A DNA stretch of 64,000 bases from Monilinia fructicola (taxonomy: Eukaryota; Ascomycota; Leotiomycetes; Helotiales; Sclerotiniaceae), in assembly GCA_008692225.1 (NCBI GenBank), contig VICG01000005.1, positions 1,645,001 to 1,709,000 of the forward strand, written 5' to 3'. Below the pieces are notes generated by a model. It worked only from the letters and a program-made list of their open reading frames with translations. It ran no database searches and had not been told where the DNA came from. The translations under genes and the position numbers were made by a program. Below are positions 60,752 through 64,000 of this stretch, one piece after another; position 1 is the first letter of the stretch; every line of letters begins with the position of its first letter.

Positions 60752-62339
60752 GGCGTCTCTGATCGTTTGGTATGCCCCAAGGGCAGTCAGACCAAGAGAT
60801 AATGCCAGGCCCGTTGTGCGCAGTGCTCGGAAAGCCAGAGTGGTCGACGTGCGTGCTTGCTTTCAACAGCGCACTATCCTACAATGGGAGCGGGGAAGAT
60901 TTGTCAACCTTTATCGTCTATTGACAAGGGGGTTGAGAAAGATTGTTAATCGGTGGGTGAATGTGTGTATGTGTGTATGATTGCTCTAAGATGTGTGTGT
61001 ACTAGCACAAGACACAATCAATCCACATTTATTGTGGCGTAAGCATGCACTGCGTTCGGGAAAGTGCCTCGTTATGATTGATGTAAGATTGATAATCGGA
61101 AATTTATTTGTTTCGGCGTGGAAGAAGCTGAAAATTGTATGATGATTATCGAAATTTGCTTTTGGGGAATTATTCGTGGTATGATATATTTAAACTTGTA
61201 GCAGAAGATGGAAAGGAGTATCGGTTTTGAAATTCCTCAAAGGTTGTTGATCAAATTTGTGTTTGTTGTTCCAGGATGTTGTTGTTGTTGTTGTTGTTGT
61301 TATTGAAAAGGGATTTGGAGATGGAAATCAGGTTGTACAATTGAGACTTGCGGGAGATTATTAATGAGGGAGTGAGTGGGTGAGTGGATGAGTGAGCGGA
61401 TGAAGTGAGTGAAGTGATAGTGACGCAAAGTGTTCGGCTCTCCAGCTCTACTGTACTCGAGTATTCATCTTACTGTACCTACTCTTGTAATAATAAAATA
61501 AGTGAGCGCCTAGGTAGCTGGAGTACTCAGAAAGAGTACGGATACGGAGTAGCTGGAGGTGCAGGCGGAGGTGGTAATCATATTTATTATATAGTTCTAA
61601 GCCTCTGCGCATGAGCCCTTTCACATCGAAGCACCCTGCCTCCCCTGCATTCACAGATTGTCTGGATCCGGAAAATTGTACCAACTTGGAAGCTGGAGAA
61701 CCTGCGAATGCTTGACTTGTACTTGTGAAGGTATTGAAGGCTTTGAGGCATTGATAATGGAAGTAGACACTAGAGACTAGATACTAGATGCTAGGTAGGT
61801 TCTAGGTACGTATCACTTCAAGTACATGTAGAAAATTACATGTGGTTCAAAAGGCACTAGTACCGTAACAATGAACTTTGATTTGGATTTAATACGTGCA
61901 GAGAGGATAAAGGTCACCTTGTTACTTTGTTGTCTCGTTGCCTCATACCTCATACCTCATACCTCATACCTCATACCTTATTTTCGATAAAGTGCTTGCT
62001 ATTCCAACTCCCGAGGCTGAGATAGATGGAAACACATGACTAAAGAGTCAAAGATGAGAATCATGAATCACAAAAGATAAATGGGACTTTTGGACGTAGT
62101 CAATCTAATCGGTTCACTTCAAGCCATACATATCCATGCCCCCAGGTGGACATAGAAAGACGAACAAAACGAGTAGTGAGGTTATTCTCATGATGTAGGA
62201 TTGCACTTCCGTTCCCCAATGGTATATCAAACAAAGCCCCCCCAATTCATACATAAATACATTCACTCCCTTCGTCCAAGTCTTCTGAGCATTCGAGCCA
62301 CCGGTTTCCTGGAAAGTATTATTCCGCACTCTCTCCCAA
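60752..62339. other. intergenic region (RING gene / FIS1)
   Basis: 1.6 kb with no supported gene, upstream of the RING gene and downstream of FIS1 (both minus). It contains a TTG array at 61276-61303, five tandem CCTCATA heptamers at 61940-61976 and a TACGGAGTA word at 61543-61551. Confidence 0.5.
61940..61976. repeat. (CCTCATA)5 tandem repeat
   Basis: Five perfect heptamers, followed by one degenerate copy. Confidence 0.9.
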
Positions 62340-63039
62340 TTATCTATTATTTCTGCTCACGCCTCTGAATAACATCGACCCCACAACTCCAGCAGCAATA
62401 GCAACCCCGCTAAGTATGGCAACACCTATTAAGCCTTCCTTGGCAACCTTGTCATCGATCAACATCTTAAGACTGCTCGCTTGTAAATTCTCCGGCTCTT
62501 TCTCCATTAACAAGTCATTATATCGTCGTGCTTCCGAGTAGTTTCCTAGTTTGTAGTTGCCGAGGGCGAGGTAGTAGAGACATTCCCTTCTTCGTTCGGG
62601 GGAGATGCGGAATATGTCTGAGAGAAGGCGCACTCCTTCTTGTTGTTCGTTTCGAGAATTTGACTTGATCAAACCCTACTTTGGTCAGCGGCCGTTCATA
62701 AAGACTTGTGACGGCGCAGAGTAGACAAACCCATGCGTAGTTGAACTGTGTCTGTATGCCAACGTGTTGGCCCTCTTTCTCATATTGTGCTCTTAAAACT
62801 TGGAGTTCTGCAGGTTTCAGCGGGCTGAGATCTTATTAGTCTCGAATTTCATGCTTTCTCCAGAGTTGCCCTCAAGTAAAACCAACCTTTCGGCATCCGC
62901 TGCATCTAATAGAACCAGTCTCGTTAGCATGGCTGATTCGAGGCGAAAGGTATATAGGAATATGGTGAAAAGGGTATGAAGCTTAGTATCCAATGTTTCG
63001 GTAGCCATATTTGTACTTACATGGAAGTCCACCACTCAT
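62340..63039 (-). CDS. FIS1: FIS1 mitochondrial/peroxisomal fission protein
   Basis: Four exons (63039-63021, 62905-62887, 62824-62731, 62675-62340) give exactly 155 aa, the usual Fis1 length. Exons 1 and 2 are both 19 nt. The joined N-terminus [20 protein letters not shown] leads to [20 protein letters not shown], the conserved first TPR helix. [20 protein letters not shown] and [18 protein letters not shown] are the second TPR. A single C-terminal membrane helix ([20 protein letters not shown]) with a short basic tail (RGVSRNNR) makes it a tail-anchored outer-membrane protein. Family role: receptor that recruits the Mdv1/Dnm1 fission machinery to mitochondria and peroxisomes. Very secure, and no frameshift. 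It is divergent from SPC24. Confidence 0.95.
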
Positions 63040-63352
63040 CTTCGTAAATTTCCTCTCGAGCTTAGTATTCTTAGAAAAAATAACGAGGAAGTTACGATAT
63101 GAAGCTGTTTCGCTGGAAGTGGTTGAAAGTTCTATAAGGTTTTGCTTGATATTGGTAGCTGTGGCGTCATGTGTGGCGCGGCCGCCTGGGATTTTTAGCC
63201 TGCCCGCCTTTTTTGGTTGCCGTTCCAAGAAGTGGGCCCGTTAGGTTTGTTTACTTGGAAGCTTAATACCACTGCTTTTTCACTTCACTACGACAATCAC
63301 ACACACATAACAAATAAATTCACATTTGCTACTCAAAAGATCCATATACAAG
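63040..63352. promoter_or_regulatory. FIS1-SPC24 divergent promoter region
   Basis: 313 bp between two start codons on opposite strands, so both promoters must lie within it or overlap. It has a GC-rich patch with a GCGGCCGC octamer at 63178-63185. No TATA box or named factor site is clear. Confidence 0.5.
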
Positions 63353-64000
63353 ATGCTTCTCGATGAAAGACCCCGCGACTCTTATTCGTCATACGATTGG
63401 CAATTTCAACATCGTTCCCGACAAATCCGCCGTTGCGCGCATCAATGAGTCTCTCTCAACGCTGCAACAAGCTCGAGACCTCCGAGTAAGAGAAGCAGAG
63501 AGTGCATTGAAAAGTAGGCAATTAATCCTAAAACTATAACCAAGGGCGCATAGTAAACAGCATTCAGAGCTATCGAGAAACCTGAATACCCTCAATAACA
63601 ATCATCTTGAGACCCTCTCAGCCCACTCCCCAACCGCACACGCCTCTGAAATAGCAACTCTCGATACGCAAAAATTCCGCATTGCCAAATCGGCAAGTGA
63701 TTTAGAAATAGAATCTGAGCGTCTCTCGTCGCAACTTGCGGATCTTCAGGCCCGATTGCAAGAATTGGAACAACAGGGGATGGAAGGAGGAGAGAATGTC
63801 AAGAGAGGACAGGTGGATGATGAGATCAGTCTCAAGCTGAAAGTCTACAGAGGGCTGGGGATTGATATTGAGAGGGATAGAGAGACTGGTGAATACTCTA
63901 AAGCTATCATTCGAAATGGGAAGAAAGGGGATGTGCATGTTGTAAACATGGATAACAAGTTCTCAAAGTTTTTCTACGCGAATTACTTTTGGCAGACTTT
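63353..64000 (+). CDS. SPC24: SPC24 kinetochore subunit, 3' end outside the window
   Basis: Ndc80-complex subunit that, with Spc25, anchors the complex to the inner kinetochore. Two exons: up to 63513, and 63568 to past 64000. The intron skips a nearby AG so that A|AG gives [10 protein letters not shown]. Visible features: [20 protein letters not shown], the family N-terminus; a long coiled coil ([34 protein letters not shown]); and the globular end ([40 protein letters not shown]). Start: ATG 63353 gives MLLDE, the family start as I recall it, but then runs out of frame after an AAA. ATG 63363 gives [10 protein letters not shown] and needs no correction. Either an extra A at 63366-63368 or the downstream start is correct. 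Only a few C-terminal residues are missing. Confidence 0.88.

Overview
The window looks like nuclear DNA of a filamentous ascomycete (Pezizomycotina). Genes are widely spaced and have short GT-AG introns, several with a CTAAC branch-point word. The proteins match fungal families (SVF1, Ure2-type GST, Zn2Cys6 regulator, NCS-1, CTF18). Codon and protein style suggest a leotiomycete such as a Botrytis/Sclerotinia relative, but that placement is inference. I see no plasmid, viral, CRISPR, tRNA or rRNA signature, and no transposase or reverse transcriptase.

Left part (about 0.3-19.4 kb): nine genes whose reading frames splice cleanly. In order they are a CNS1/TTC4 co-chaperone (-), a vacuolar-type CDF zinc transporter (-), a Cys-type GST (+), NCS-1 calcium sensor (+), an unrecognised 704-aa protein (+), SVF1 (+), a Ure2-type GST (-), an FHIT/Aph1 HIT hydrolase with a GC-AG intron (+), and a small secreted Cys-containing protein (+).

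Middle and right part (about 21.6-57.5 kb): conserved genes that are easy to recognise but whose frames are repeatedly broken by single-base indels, often in homopolymers. They are RCC1 (-), a multi-KH RNA-binding protein (-), an unrecognised Arg/Tyr-rich protein (-), a pyrimidine 5'-nucleotidase of the SDT1 type (+), Mediator subunit MED21 (-), CTF18 of the alternative RFC clamp loader (-) and a Zn2Cys6 transcription factor (+). Several belong to families that are normally essential or highly conserved, so uncorrected assembly errors are my preferred explanation; true decay is the alternative, most plausible for the SDT1 copy. A 5.4-kb microsatellite belt (30.9-36.3 kb) and an 8.5-kb stretch without a recognisable gene (41.5-50.0 kb) lie in this part, and a (ATT)~58 tract lies at 53.6 kb.

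Right end (58.8-64.0 kb): frames are mostly sound again. There is a BCA2/RNF115-126-type RING E3 (-), the mitochondrial/peroxisomal fission receptor FIS1 (-, with two 19-nt microexons), and the kinetochore subunit SPC24 (+, cut by the window end), the last two sharing a 313-bp divergent promoter.

The genes are housekeeping genes with no shared pathway. I found no biosynthetic cluster or novel multi-gene system. The most useful observations are the spatially restricted frameshift load, the GC-AG intron, the microexons, an over-represented intergenic 9-mer (TACGGAGTA), and the unrecognised 704-aa and secreted proteins.
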